In this document: piece after piece, positions 25,916 through 38,345 of the stretch
How positions within the stretch are numbered: the stretch's first letter is position 1
Layout: each line of letters opens with the position of its first letter
Source of the DNA: Apricaphanius iberus
Taxonomy: Eukaryota > Chordata > Actinopteri > Cyprinodontiformes > Aphaniidae
NCBI GenBank assembly: GCA_028564705.1
Contig: JAPXFQ010000065.1
Location: 1,550,001-1,614,000 of the forward strand
Direction of reading: 5' to 3'
DNA: 64,000 nt
Made by a program: the position numbers and the translations under genes
Notes under the pieces: generated by a model
The model's input: the letters and a program-made list of their open reading frames with translations, nothing else
What the model was told of the DNA's origin: nothing
Databases searched by the model: none

Positions 25916-26546
25916 CACTGTAAACCCAAATGTTGAGATAGCTTAGTTACATTGAGTAGCTGAAACTCAATATTCAGAAAAAAATTATTCTAACTCAAAT
26001 GTGTTGAGTTAGTCCGACATGTTATTTTGTTTTGAGTATAAGTAACGCAAACTTTTTGAGAGTCCTAATTATCATATTTCCCAGGGTGCTTAGGGGTAGT
26101 TTTTTCACACCATGAGTGACTTGGAAGTCTGTTGTATTGAAATACCCATTGTGATCAATCACAATTTATTTAATTATTTAGAAAGTGGTGTTAATGTTAA
26201 TACCACGTCCAGAATGATTACAGCTCTGCTCATTGTATCACTTTTGTTGAGAATTAGTGTTTTTAGAGAATAAATATATATTGTATTCATGTGAATTATC
26301 TCTAAATTCATGTCAGTTTATTAAAGTGCATGACAATAAGATAACTTAAGTGTAGTGAACTGAAGATTTTTGAGTTGACTTAATCGCTAAGTTTAATTTA
26401 GTTATAAATTGAAAATACATAAAACATAAACTCCAAATATTTAAGCTTTGATATACTCAAATATCTGAGTTTATGAACTCAAAAAATATGTGGCAACTGA
26501 TTGCCTCACTTTTTTGAGTTCTGCCTACTTATTCAGGTTTACAGTG
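25916..26546. mobile_element. Non-autonomous DNA element with CACTGTAAACC inverted ends
   Basis: A 631-bp element with 11-base terminal inverted repeats, CACTGTAAACC at left and GGTTTACAGTG at right. Short aactcaa/ttgagtt motifs recur in both orientations inside. There is no open frame of note and no clear target duplication, so I do not assign a superfamily. It begins about 45 bases after the Tc1 relic. A related fragment is at 3811. Confidence 0.65.
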
Positions 26547-28727
26547 TGGTTATTTAAAGATGGCAATGCTAAGTAAGTCACCAATGCAGGTTGAGCAGAA
26601 AACAGGTATATAAAAAAAATCTGTCTGATGCTCAAGGATAATTTCCAGTCAGTTCCCCTGACCTGTGTGTGTTTGAAGCAGGGGGTGTCGCTGAAAACTG
26701 CGCAGAAACCTACTAAATTATAGGTGGGCTGCAGCGCTGCCTTGTTATTATTCCCAGGCACACCCTGTCTCCCCGCTTCACCTTTCCTCTCCCACCAATT
26801 TCTGTCTGTCAAAGCACAGTCGGGGGAAATATTGCCCATGTGTGTCGCCTCTTAAGCAGACTGTGGCTCTCTGCTGCGTTAATCGTATTTCTCCTGGTAA
26901 GTTGTTAACTCTGGCAGGGGCATGCGGAGGGGTGGGTAGCATGGGGATGGAGCAACAACCACAAGCACATGGAGAATGCACGACAAGAACGGAAAAGAAG
27001 AGTATAATTAGTGAAGCTGTGAATCATTTGCAGTAGGGTGTATACCTGAATCCTTCACTCCTCTTCTCGCGCTTCCACCTTTAAATAATTCAGCAGGAGG
27101 GACTGTCCTTTTCTCGCCGAGGAGGTGTCAGCAGACGGCTAAGGGAGCTTCAGCATATCTCCGCACCTATACCCAGATGACAAACACACATGAGCACGCC
27201 CACACCTGTACACACGGCTGTCAAGTCTGCTTAGTGTGTCGCTAAAGCCTGCTGCACCATAGAAATAATTAGACAGGCTCCTAACGTCAACATATAGCAT
27301 TGTCGCTGTGCACCATCAAATTCGTGCTAATGCCATGCATTGATACACAAAGCAGCATGGCTGCATTGTCAAAAATAATTGAAAGGCATCGAATCAAAAC
27401 ATGCATTTTGCTTCATGATTAAGCTTGATGATATAAATCTATTCGAGTCAAGAGTATTTTACTATCAAAAACAAAGAGAAAGCTTAAGGTTTAACAACAT
27501 GAATTTTCAAATTGAAAAAATAAAGTTACGTTTTTAGATTCAAGTAGGAATGGGGCAAAAGGTTTCGTAAAGGCAGGCCAGACAGAGACCATTAAACCAG
27601 GGGGGGCAGAAAAAAAACATCAACACAGAAATCATAATAAAAAAACAGAAGTTTGGTTTGGGTTCTTGCAGCAGCGGAACTTGAATAATAATAATAATAA
27701 CAATAATAATAATAATAATGATAATAATAATAACATTTAAAACCATTAAATGAACAATGAGCACAAAAAATAAGATTTAACTAAACAAGAACAGCTATTA
27801 AAACTATTTGTTTATACTGATGTTTTTTGAAAGGCATCAGCTACAGTCAGTTTTTGGTTTTTGGGAGTGGGTGATTGAAACACTTTTATCTATGATTTTA
27901 TCATTTTTCTTTCACCTTGGAAAAAAAAATTGCAATAACAAGATTCATTTGAATGTCCTTTTGTGTCATTGGTCAAGGCTGCCCACAACAACAGTATCTT
28001 TAAATGATAGTTAATAAACTAAAACATCTCGTCAAAGTACACGCTGCTTTAAAGCGTTTATGGTATAGGCCTGCCTTTTGCAGAACAGAGCCAATCATCG
28101 CAACAAAGAGCCCTTCTGATCTCAGGCCAGTTGCTGGGTGCATCATTACTGCGCTGTTGCATCAAACTCTGCTATCCACACTGCTATTGCAAGGTCTGGT
28201 CTCAGAAAGTGACATCAGATTCAATCACATCTAACTAAAGTTCTTGTAGAGCACAAATTTCCCGCTCCTGTTAGCTGCTCTCTGCCTTTTCTCGTCTTCT
28301 CCTCACTTCCACCAGCAGCTTTTTCAGTTTTGTCTTGATAAATATAGCCACAATCTGCAATTTATTTTTGTCTGCCTGTCATTATGGAATCTGCAGCTAC
28401 TTCAATAATCTCAGAGGCAATTTTGTACTAGACAAATATCTAATAATAGCCAGCCTGCTAGATGGTTAGGTGGTTGTTACTGGAGCTCAAACATAATGAA
28501 GTGTTTCATTCTGCAACACTGTCAAGCAAGACAAAAACAAAAAGTGTTGAATGCTGAGATATGAAGCAGATCTCCAAATATAATCATTACTGTAATGGAC
28601 AAAATAAATAGGTTCAATAAATATGTTAATTCAATATCCTACTTAGCATGCCTGACATAAATTTTCCCTGTACCAGTGTTTTTTGCTGCAGAGTAACCTT
28701 TGATGAATTGAGGAATAGCAAATAGTA
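26547..28727. other. No gene seen
   Basis: A GC-balanced patch at 26640-27250 has no convincing coding frame. The rest is AT-rich with the AAT array at 27684. Confidence 0.5.
27684..27733 (+). repeat. (AAT)n microsatellite
   Basis: About 16 AAT/ATA units with single-base interruptions (caat, tgat). Confidence 0.9.
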
Positions 28728-28985
28728 GACTGTCCTCTTGCAAAAGTATTCATATCTTTGACCTATTACATTTTGTCATGTTAGAACTACAAACTTCACT
28801 TTGTCTTACTGGGCTTTATGTCACTCACTAACACACAATACTGCATCAAATTTGAGTACCCCCAAATAAAATCCAGTGTATTAAAATGCATTCAGAATTC
28901 AGTCAGTGTGAGATTTTCAGTCAACCTAAATGCAGCCGCTCACTTGACGCTGCAGAGGTTTGCTAGAGGACATTAGCGAACAATA
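28728..28985 (+). mobile_element. 5' end fragment of a Tc1-like transposon
   Basis: It opens with cttgcaaaagtattcatat, the hallmark end of a large fish Tc1 family. It then keeps the subterminal attacattttgtcatgtta and gggctttatgtcactcac segments and the leader gcagaggtttgctagaggac. It stops just before the transposase start. No second end is present. Confidence 0.75.
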
Positions 28986-29399
28986 AAAAAAACGCTATTT
29001 GTTTAAAAAGTTTGAAAACAATGTACAATTTTATTTCCTTTTCAAAGTTGAGGCCCATTTTGTGTTGTTCTAAACATAAATGACATGGATGTTTGTGACT
29101 GAGATGTGAAACAGCTGTATTAATATGTTCTCGAGGAATTATTATTATGTATTATTAAATTCACCCCTACCTGCCTTAACAGTTGCAGAACACAGTAGGT
29201 TTATCAGACTACATTCGTTTAAACATCAGACTAATTTAAATACACGGTTTGATCCATTATGCAAATTCTTCTTTCTTATACAGAAATTATACGTTTTCCG
29301 ATTGTTTTCCGCAATAGTTTATTGTTGCATCACTTCAGTACCAAGTTAATTATGAAACCCAGTCGGCAACAGGGCAGACAGGGATGTGGTGGAATAGAT

Positions 29400-29600
29400 T
29401 ATTATATTATTAATACTGAGGGGGCATTGCCCGTGTCGTCTGAGAGGAGAATATAATCCACATGGCTTTGTAGCCGAGGCCCAGGCGAGGCTGTCTTTAT
29501 ACATAATTCATATTTCATATCATCATGATGATCATGTGCAGTGAGTGTTTGCTCTCCCAGCAGAATGGGGGGCTGCTTGATTTCCGTGGGAATGTGAGCA
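29400..29600. promoter_or_regulatory. Candidate conserved non-coding block
   Basis: It is repeat-free and GC-balanced within AT-rich surroundings, with palindromic catcatgatgatcatg, an octamer-like catttcatatcat and homeodomain-type attaat cores. No coding frame looks protein-like. The call is by texture alone. Confidence 0.25.
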
Positions 29601-30801
29601 ATACAGGTATTATTGGTGTTATGAGGACCATAAATTGGTTTACAGAATTGCATCATGGGAATTCTCTACATGAGAGTGGTGACCATTTTCATGAGGTAAT
29701 GAATCAGGAAATGGCGAAGGTCAGGGTTAGGTCAAAGAGGTGTGGAAGTGGTGAGGAAATGTGGTGTGGTTACGGAGATACAACTGGGTGGGTGTGTAGA
29801 AAAAAACACATTTGGCCATGAGTCAGAAAAACCAACATCTATAAACATTGATCTCTCTTTTTGATTTAGTTTACCTTTTACCTTTTAAACATTACTCTCA
29901 CATTTATGTATTAGGGGTGAATTTTAGCACACAGGTAACTGGAATGGGATAAAGATGTTTCTGAATGGCTTGCAAGTAAATTCATCTGGGGTTATAGAGG
30001 TACTGAGAGCTGGACCAAAGTACAAGCAAACACTGTCACCGTTAGGGCCCCCAAGGCCAGGAATAGGCCCTCAAAAGAGCTTGATGTCTTTTCAGCTTTT
30101 TCACACCTCCAGTAGTTTGAAACAGTTTTGAAACTTTTCAATCATCTCCCAGACTCTAGATAAGGACATTTCACAGATTTATAGGGATTAATTTGAGCTG
30201 TCCTACTTGATGTTTTTATGTTATAGCCATTTAAAAGAAAGGCTTTTTGTCACATACTGTATATTTATACCAAAGTGAAACAGGAAGTCATGGATTACTA
30301 AAGATTAAAAGTTTAGGTACTCTGATTAACCTAAAACCAAACTAACAAAACATAAAATGACTTCGAGTAACATTACATGGAATGACAGCAGTTTTGCATA
30401 TACCTATTTTTATTAATTTAAACTTTTTACACTTTCATTTTCTGAAATGTTTCTGAAAGTTTGTGTTAACAAAAAATTAATTAATTATCCCGCCACCCGT
30501 CGCCCCCACTTTGGACACGCACACACACCGACACACGTCCACAAAAGAATAAAATACAAACACATTTTTACTATATATGCATTTGTGCAGTTTTTATACA
30601 CTGAGGAGAAAGAAGTGTGAAGTTACTCATACTTAGTATTCCCAAGGTGTCTCGCAGACAGATTTTGCAAAATGTTTGTGTGTGTGTGTGTGTTTGCATG
30701 GGCATGTGTGAAGGCTGGAATACAGAATGGTATTGATTAAACACAGCAGGGGGTGAGAATGTGAGTGCTGCAGATAGCTCCCTCACCTGCCACTCTGCAG
30801 A

Positions 30802-30825
30802 CACACACACACACACACACACACA
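30802..30825 (+). repeat. (CA)n microsatellite
   Basis: A perfect run of 12 units. A (TG)n run of about 9 units lies at 30675-30692, so the pair could form a weak fold-back of about 120 bases. Confidence 0.9.
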
Positions 30826-31639
30826 GCTATACACAAACATCAAACTGGCCGCTGGCTTCATTAGAAACAGCCTGGCTGGCTTTCGATATGATGAATAAAA
30901 TAAATCAAGGAATTTTAATTCAGCTTTGAGGGTTGCAATATCAGGTTTGCATTGAAAATATGTTCCGCTCTCCTTTTTTTGTTGTTCTCCCTTGAATGTT
31001 TCAGTGTTTGACAGGTATATTCTTACAAAAAAAGGTACATTTTACCTCCAAAACTGTTTGGTTTTGCAGCAAAAATTGGCTACGAATGCAAATTCCATTT
31101 TTGAGATGAGTGACACTTCGACTAAGACCAAATAAAAGCTTTATGTTTTGTAACACGCTCGGATTATTTTAACCTACATTTATTTGGGGAGTCATCCCTG
31201 CTGATTCCATAACTTTGTCGTATTTCCTGTTTTTTGTCTGACATGAGAGGCATCTGTTCACTGAGCTGGAGACAACTGAATGATGAAGAACATTGTCGAC
31301 ATGTTTTACTACCAACAATTTAACAGGTAAATCTTTGGTACCAAAAAAAAAGGATTTCTCTTTTGGTTTTTTTAACATGTTAGTCTTTCTTAACTTTGGC
31401 GATATGAACAAACAGGAAGGCAGAATACATGCAGATGTTTTCATCTGGTGTTACTGTAAGTAAATATAGCAGAAATGAACAGTCATGTGATCGCTGTCTT
31501 AACTTTCTTGCCTGTAGGTGGATGAGCCTGACATGAGTGGAGCAGGTATTTCCACCTAATGAACATCCAAAGTAAGTATTCATGATGTAATAACGTGTTA
31601 TAAACATGCCTTAGCTGCAGTACAAGTGAAAGACTTTGT

Positions 31640-32546
31640 TCCAATATATGAAGAGGAAGTAGAAATATATAATCATGCACTGTTTTTGAAGTTGTTTTAC
31701 AAATTAATACCTTAAAAGTGTTGGAGGCATTTGTGTTTAGCCTCAATTCCACTGATGCCCCTGAAGGAATTCCAAAGCAAATAAATGTCTTTTGAGTTAA
31801 TTTAATTGGTGAAGAGAGTCCAGCTGTGTATATTTTATTTATAAGTGACAAATCCAGCTGTTAGACAGAATTTATTCGAGAAAATTAGTGAACCCTATCA
31901 TAAAGACCAAGAAACACACAATATAAGTCAAGAATAAAGCTGTGGAGACATTTTAAGCAGGGTTTTGTTATTTTAAAAAAAGCATCTCACAGAGAACTGT
32001 TCAATTTAGTATGATGACAAGTAAATTTTAAAAAATACAACGGCACAGGTATGATAATCTGTTAACAAATCTGACCTTTTATGTTCAAAGGGCAAGAAAA
32101 AGGCCACTGATTTAAAAAAAACAGCTTTAAGAAGATTTAAGGTTGTCTGCAAGCCACAGAGAGGACACAGCAGACATGTAAAAGACCACATGAGACCAAA
32201 AGTAAGATTTTTGACATCTTTGTAGCAGAAAACAAACATCACATCATCCTGAAAAGCTGATGGCAGGTGGCTAGAGCTAAACACTCAAAAAAAAAAACGT
32301 GTTAGACACTAATCTGAGGAGAACTGTGTAGAAATGTTCCAAAAGATCTCTATCTGTACTTGTAAGCCTATATAGTACCGACTCAGGGTAGTTGAACACA
32401 TACAGTGCAAGTGAATGCTACATTTTCCATCCATTTCATAATCAGGATCTATTTTCTGTTAGGCTGTCACATAAAACCCCAATAAATTAAATATAAGTTT
32501 GTGGTCATAATGTAACAGGGAACGGATTCCTTTGCAGGGCACTGTA
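31640..32546 (+). pseudogene. Tc1-like transposon relic, internally deleted
   Basis: Segments in order match a fish Tc1 element: the subterminal aagtgttggaggcatttgtg, the leader gagtccagctgtgtat, gaccaagaaacacacaatat near the transposase start, agcatctcacagagaactgt in the helix-turn-helix region, agaggacacagcagacatgt in the catalytic core, and a right end with ttgcagggcactgta. About half the transposase is missing and every frame is broken. It is the same broad family as the fragment at 28728. Confidence 0.75.
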
Positions 32547-33339
32547 AGGAAAATAAACTCACCGAATATCCTACACTTGTTTTTGTGATTCTAGAATATT
32601 GCAATAGCAAACTACAAACTATCATTCTATTATAGGCGATGTTGACTCATTGGATAGAGCGATTGTCCTTCCAGCTGCTCCATATCAAATTAACCCAAAA
32701 CTGACTCCATATAGCCAAATATGTCTAGTAAAACAAAAATGATGTAGGTATTTCTTTGAATTCATTTAAATCACAAATTGGAGGAGGCAAAAAATGTTGC
32801 TAAATAAGTGCTGACGTTTAGTTCATATTTAGAATGTTAAAATGTAATCTGTGTTGCCATCCTGCTCCAAATCAACCACTGAGTAATAATGTGACATCAA
32901 GCGAGGAACATGTCAAGGGCATAGATATGGAGAGACCAACCATCTCAGTATGTCCTTTTTTCCTCATTTCTCTTTATCTTAAATTATTTCTTCTCCCTAA
33001 TTCCAAGCACAAATGCAGTGGGAATATATAAAGATGCGGAAATTAACAAATAAGATGGTAAATGAATGTCTCTTTATTTACTGATTTTATTATCATTCTC
33101 TTTTATTACTTTCTATTTATTTTACCTCTTATTTCACATATTCCATGGTGAAATCTTCTCTATAAAATGCGTATGATAGGATTTTTCCATTGTACTGTCT
33201 TTATTCTTTAAGATTAAAGTTTAATTTCCTGATATGTATAACACTAGGCTCAGTATCTTATCTTTTATATTCCAAGAGCAGCAAAAAGTTTGCTTCATAA
33301 ATGTATTTATATGTTGCTGGTGTCTCTTGACACTAATTA

Positions 33340-33560
33340 TGAGATTACAGTCAGCAGGTAAATCAGGACTGAAGGCTTGTTCAGAAGCAGCAGCCCTCAG
33401 TAGATCGCCGCGGACTGATTATTATGATTATCCGGCTTCTCCAACCTTCAATAACGATGTTGCTCATTTTGACACTGATGCACTCCTGTTTACAAAGCCT
33501 CTCCTTGAGCTCCGCACAGTAAATTGCCGGAGCCTATTTGCAGAGGGTTTTTTTTTTGCT
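33340..33560. promoter_or_regulatory. Candidate conserved non-coding block
   Basis: A low-repeat stretch with gatcgccgcggactgatta, ttatgattatccggcttctc and tttacaaagcctctccttga, the second resembling OTX/bicoid cores and the last a SOX-type core. The frames through it are short and unrecognised. Confidence 0.25.
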
Positions 33561-33911
33561 CTCCATAAATGTCGCCGCTCCAATTCAGGACTTTTATGAG
33601 AAAAGCGTGCAGGAAAAAAAAGAGGCTGTACGTTGTGAGTCGCATTTGTATTCGTCACCATTATTATTTCTCACTGTCCATCCACATCCGTCTTTTCTTT
33701 TCTTCCTTCCTACCTTCCTCTCCATCTTTCTCCTGCTCCCTCTTTCCACACTCTTAGGTTTTAATCACTGCTGTAATTGGCAACTCCCTGCTGTGCTTGT
33801 GCACATACAGGCATTCACACACATTCACACTCGTACACACAGACACACACTTTCTAGCTGCTGCGAATCCCTCTGGCAATGTATGTGTGAGAAAGAGTGT
33901 GTATGGGGTGT

Positions 33912-33923
33912 GGGGGGGGGGGG
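33912..33923 (+). repeat. G homopolymer
   Basis: Twelve G bases in a row after a gtatggggtgt lead, in the middle of a short mixed tract. Confidence 0.85.
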
Positions 33924-33964
33924 TGTAGCAGATATGGAAAGATAAGGATAATGAAAGAAGGAGA

Positions 33965-34190
33965 GTTTCAGAACTGCAGGCCAACTCAACAATCTGTCTG
34001 CAGCGAAGCACTGTGTGCAAGTGGGGCTGTGCGACCAAACTGTAATTATGGAAGAGCAAAAAAAAAAGCCACATTTTAGGACTTATTAATGAGCACGACA
34101 TTGTGATGGAGGTACTGAGAAAGATAATGCAGCTTGGGCTATTAAATAAACAGGCAGTGTTAAATTAGGGCATCTATTAGAAAGTATAGT
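33965..34190. promoter_or_regulatory. Candidate conserved non-coding block
   Basis: A repeat-poor stretch with aactgtaattatgg, gacttattaatgagcacgac and ggctattaaataaacaggc, which carry homeodomain and forkhead-like cores. Function is inferred only from composition. Confidence 0.25.
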
Positions 34191-34959
34191 TGCGTTAATA
34201 GGTAACAATAAAAAAGCAGTTCTATGTTCAATTGGCCTTTTCTCTATTCAAGTGCAAAAATTTGATAATTTGGTCCTTACAGGTCTACCAGACATATCGA
34301 GGCTTCACTTAGTTCTGGTTTTTGAATACTAAATATCTAATGTGATATCTTTTTTTTTTTTAGCAGATGCCATTTGTTTCCCTATCCATATAAAAGTCTA
34401 TTTTGATTTGGGTGGTGCAGGTCAGTTCATGCAATGCTCTGTGTGTGCTGATGCTCCTTGTTAATTAACAAGATGAAAGAAATTCACTCTTGGACCACAG
34501 AAGGAAGCTTCTCAATCTTTTATTTAGTTCAATCAGAAATTGATCAAGAATCATAGTTGAATTTCAACATTACGAACAGAGTGTTGGAGTCTTGAATCTG
34601 ATTAAAAAGCTGGAAATACAGCGGGTAAAATAGGTATCATATATGTTATTGTTTTTTGTCAATTCAGCATTTCTGACTGGGCTATAAACATGAAATAACA
34701 TCACGGCAGATCTCGGTGCCAACGCAAGAAATCCATACATAGAAATAAATCAAGGCAAACTGGGCCACAAATCAAATTATAGAGTAAGGGTAATAAAAAT
34801 TGAATACATGGAAATTGAGTGAATACTTTATGGTAGAGCCTGTTTTGATGATGACAACTTAATTTCTCACATATGGAGAAACCAATCACATTCATTGCTC
34901 AGTCCTGATTGTAGCCTCTTCTTAAAAGTGTAAAGGTAGGGGTACTTTAGGGGTACTTT

Positions 34960-35470
34960 CTATGCTCTCTGATCTTCAGTTCTTTCTATAATTTTTAAAT
35001 TGGATACAAGTCAGATAAATGACTGGGCCATTCTAGATGTATTTGAAACCAATTCAGAGTTTCGTTGAATTTATGTTTGGGACTAATATATTAAATGAAG
35101 AGCCACACTCTTATCTCTTATCATACTCTTATCTTCAGGTTCTTAGACAGAATGCCACGGTGAATTCCTCCATTCATCCTTTCTTCAATTATGAAGTCTG
35201 CCAATAACAAATTATGTAATAGATCCCATGCTGTGATATTCCCTGCAAACATCATTTTTGGGATGATGTGCAAAGCTATTCTTCCTCTAAAAAGTTATGT
35301 GCAATGACACTCAAAGAGTTCTGCTCTGCCCTCATCTAATTTTTCCCAGCTTATCCAAATCTTTTGCACCAAATTTTAAACAAGCTACAACTTAATTTTC
35401 TTCAGCAGTGGAGTCTTGCATCATGAGAGAGTTTAGAGGTTGCAGTTGCAGTACTTATTGCTTCAACTGA
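34960..35470 (-). pseudogene. Tc1/mariner transposase relic, different family
   Basis: On the minus strand the block shows ACLKFGAKDLDKLGKI near 35395-35340, HHPKN near 35275-35255, and RMN near 35175. These are segments of a Tc1-type catalytic core, broken by stops. The terminal sequences differ from the other Tc1 relics here. Neither end is preserved; related debris may extend left to about 34440. Confidence 0.7.
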
Positions 35471-35679
35471 AAAATCCTAAACCCTTACTTCCTAAACTAA
35501 GACGAAAGAAATATATATATATTGATATAGAAATAATACTATAATGTTATAAAATATATATATACAAGAAATAATGTTGTCACACTTGTCCACCATCCTG
35601 ACAATACCTGTATAATACATATAACTGAATGAATTATTTAATAATTTATATTATTTTGCAGTTCAGTGTTTCGCTAATT

Positions 35680-35880
35680 TAAAGTGAAAATACATGGACG
35701 TGGGTCCCAGTGTACGGGGGCAGACATATTGGATGCCATGTTTATATCTATGTGAGCCTATGGGAAAATATGAAAGGGCAGGCCACACAATGAGGGCCCG
35801 GGCAAGATTCAATCCCACCATTCCCAGGTGAGAGTCATGCGCAATAACCATTCAGCCAAAGAGATATTCCTGTGGCCAAG
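35680..35880. repeat. Possible tRNA-like dispersed repeat remnant
   Basis: The string gattcaatcccacc with ggtgagagtcatgcgcaata and ccattcagcc after it resembles the tail of tRNA-derived or gene-desert repeats of fish. It is not a functional tRNA: no paired arms can be drawn around it. Confidence 0.3.
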
Positions 35881-37107
35881 CAGCCAAGGCACATAATCAG
35901 TCGGAGCCATAGTGACAGGACCTCCACACTGTCACATATGCAATTATTGATTTTTGAACATGTGGTTACATTACTATCCCCTCGCCATCTACAAAAAGTT
36001 TAAATGAAGAGCTCCATGTACACAACAAACAAATCCCTTTCTCCAACCTGGACCAATGTACCCAGTCCAAGACCCACCCAACCGCTGGCTCCAGGCGCGA
36101 CTTAAGGCCCAACCCCATCTGTTGTGTCAAGCATTGGTGCGACATGGACATGGCCTGCGGCTCCACGTCAGAGGTGGAAGCCCACAGAGATGATTAACAC
36201 CAGCAAAAAACTAGAGTTAACGTCGGCATCACATTCTATCAATGGAAATTACTGAAGGACCAACAAAATCTAAGGAATCACGCTCCTGTCGCATGCTTTC
36301 TGCTGGACAGGTAACAACATTCACAGTAATGTTTTTTTCAAACTAGCCCCAGTGACGATGATATGGTGTAAAACTACCCTGAAATTAGTCTTTTTTTTTT
36401 TATTGAGGTCAGTATGTTTATATATAGTTTACTCATTTTAAAAAGTTTAAATGTTGCTTTACACATTTACCTCTTTGCTCATCACCAGTGATGAAAGAGA
36501 GTCTGTTGTGCTTGTCATTTAGCTGCATAGATGACTTTGCTGGAGGTTAAAGGATCTGGCAATGTAGTAGAAAATTGGAAATTGTGATTTTTGGCCTTTA
36601 TGGCCATCCGTTTACTTTATAAATTATCAGCATGTTTAAGACGTTTTGGTTGGTATCCCTGACTTCAAGTTTTCCAGGGTTGTAAATATGATGTGACACA
36701 GAAGCCCCTTATGCTTTACTGTAAAGTTAAGACAAGAAAAAATGGCATTCAACTAAGGCAGGATTTAGTTCTAAGAAAACAGTAATGTAAACTTGCCCAT
36801 TCTTACAGTCAGAGCAATAATTAGGTTTAAAACAAATTAAAGGTATGGCGGAGGATTTTTCCAATTTTCAAGAAATAACCTCCCCCTCCACTTTTTGGAG
36901 GAAGAAAAGCGCCGTGACAACAAACCTTCTTGTGAAAGTTACCATATACACATAGATAACATCTTCTAGCAGTAATGTGAAAAGGCTTTCTCCAAAAAGC
37001 ATGCCGAACTTTAGCCTACCTGTCTAGTAGAAACTTGCTATGTCTATCTCTTCTCCAGTTGTTATGCTTTTACATCCCAGTAGGAGCAAGTGTGTGTTGG
37101 TGTGTGT

Positions 37108-38060
37108 ACACTTTAGCCCAAAATTATTCACACTCCCTGCTGATTTAGATGTAAATTGACTTTTAATCAACCAAGGGGTTTGCTTGGTCTAATAAATCAG
37201 ACAGGCTTCTTTCAAAACACAGGAAAGACTGTCTGTTTTATGCTGAATATTATTTATATCCGGATAATCTTAATAATCAAAGGCAAAATCTCCCTGGGTT
37301 TTTCAATTTATCTTTGGTGATGAACTCCAAGTCCGAGAGAGACAGAGAGTGTTAGGCCTAACAATCCATTAAAATACATACCACTACATTTTTTTTGTAT
37401 TTATACTTTGCTTGCTCTTAGACGACCGTTTTAAAAATCGATGGAATGAAGACCAGAAACATATTGTCTGCCCTACCATAATAAACAAAACATGCAGAAA
37501 CATAAACGTGCACTTTGCTAAACTTTAACTGGAAGTGAGCATTGGTCAGATGAGTCCTTATGAACTCTTCTTCAACAAACATAAGTGGATTATTTGTAAA
37601 ACCCAGGATGAGTATGTGAAAAAGTATCTCCTGCCTACTGTTGTTTAGATCTATTATGCTGTGGGTTGTTTTCTCTTTCAAATACCTTTGAAATGATCCC
37701 TGAGCAAATGGGATAAAGGACACGTTGAAATTCCAAGAGATTTTGTATTTGAAATATTTGCTGTCCTCCAAAGTGGGTTGAAATTGCTCACCAAGTCAAA
37801 CTTCTTTTGTTGTAATTTCTCTCTCCAGACATAATTATGGAAAACATATGGTTGAGCTCAAGGGAGGAGAGCATAAACAAGAACTTTGAACTGTGGTGAG
37901 ATTGTACAAAGAGGAATGGTCAAAAAAGTACTTCCTCTGGGTGCTCCTACCTTACTGCTGAAAAAAATATAGTTTAAAAAGTAATGCTATCATGTTCTCA
38001 AAAAGGTGTGTCAAGACTGTCAAATGCACTGATCAATACTTACAGACTGCTAACAAATGA
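37108..38060. pseudogene. Tc1-like transposon relic, third family
   Basis: The left end has tagcccaaaattattcacac, the start of a known fish Tc1-type family. Further inside, 37530-37590 reads gcattggtcagatgagtcct, then a gaactcttcttcaacaaac segment like a transposase codon block (WSDE, ELF). The rest is strongly decayed and the right end is not identified. Confidence 0.55.
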
Positions 38061-38321
38061 TCATGTGTGACGACAAAAAGGCACGTGACGTGTGGGGAAA
38101 AAACCCCAACACCACACTCAGTTTCAGATCCTGTCATTTGGAGAACTGACCAGGAAGAACATGCCTGTTTGTAAAATGCTGAAGCTTATTCGACCCGTGG
38201 AAGCTCACCCAATCCCACACTGTGAGAACCAGATGACAATGGCCGTGCTAAACCCGATGCTAAAGAATCCCAGCTTTATGGTTATCATGCCACATTGAAT
38301 GCAGAAAAGAAACTTTCATGC

Positions 38322-38345
38322 CTGTGTGTGTGTGTGTGTGTGTGT
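38322..38345 (+). repeat. (TG)n microsatellite
   Basis: Twelve TG units, unbroken. Confidence 0.9.

Noticed and set aside
35680..35880. A tRNA-like string (gattcaatcc)
   Set aside because: No acceptor stem or anticodon arm can be drawn, so it is not a working tRNA gene. It is listed only as a weak repeat.
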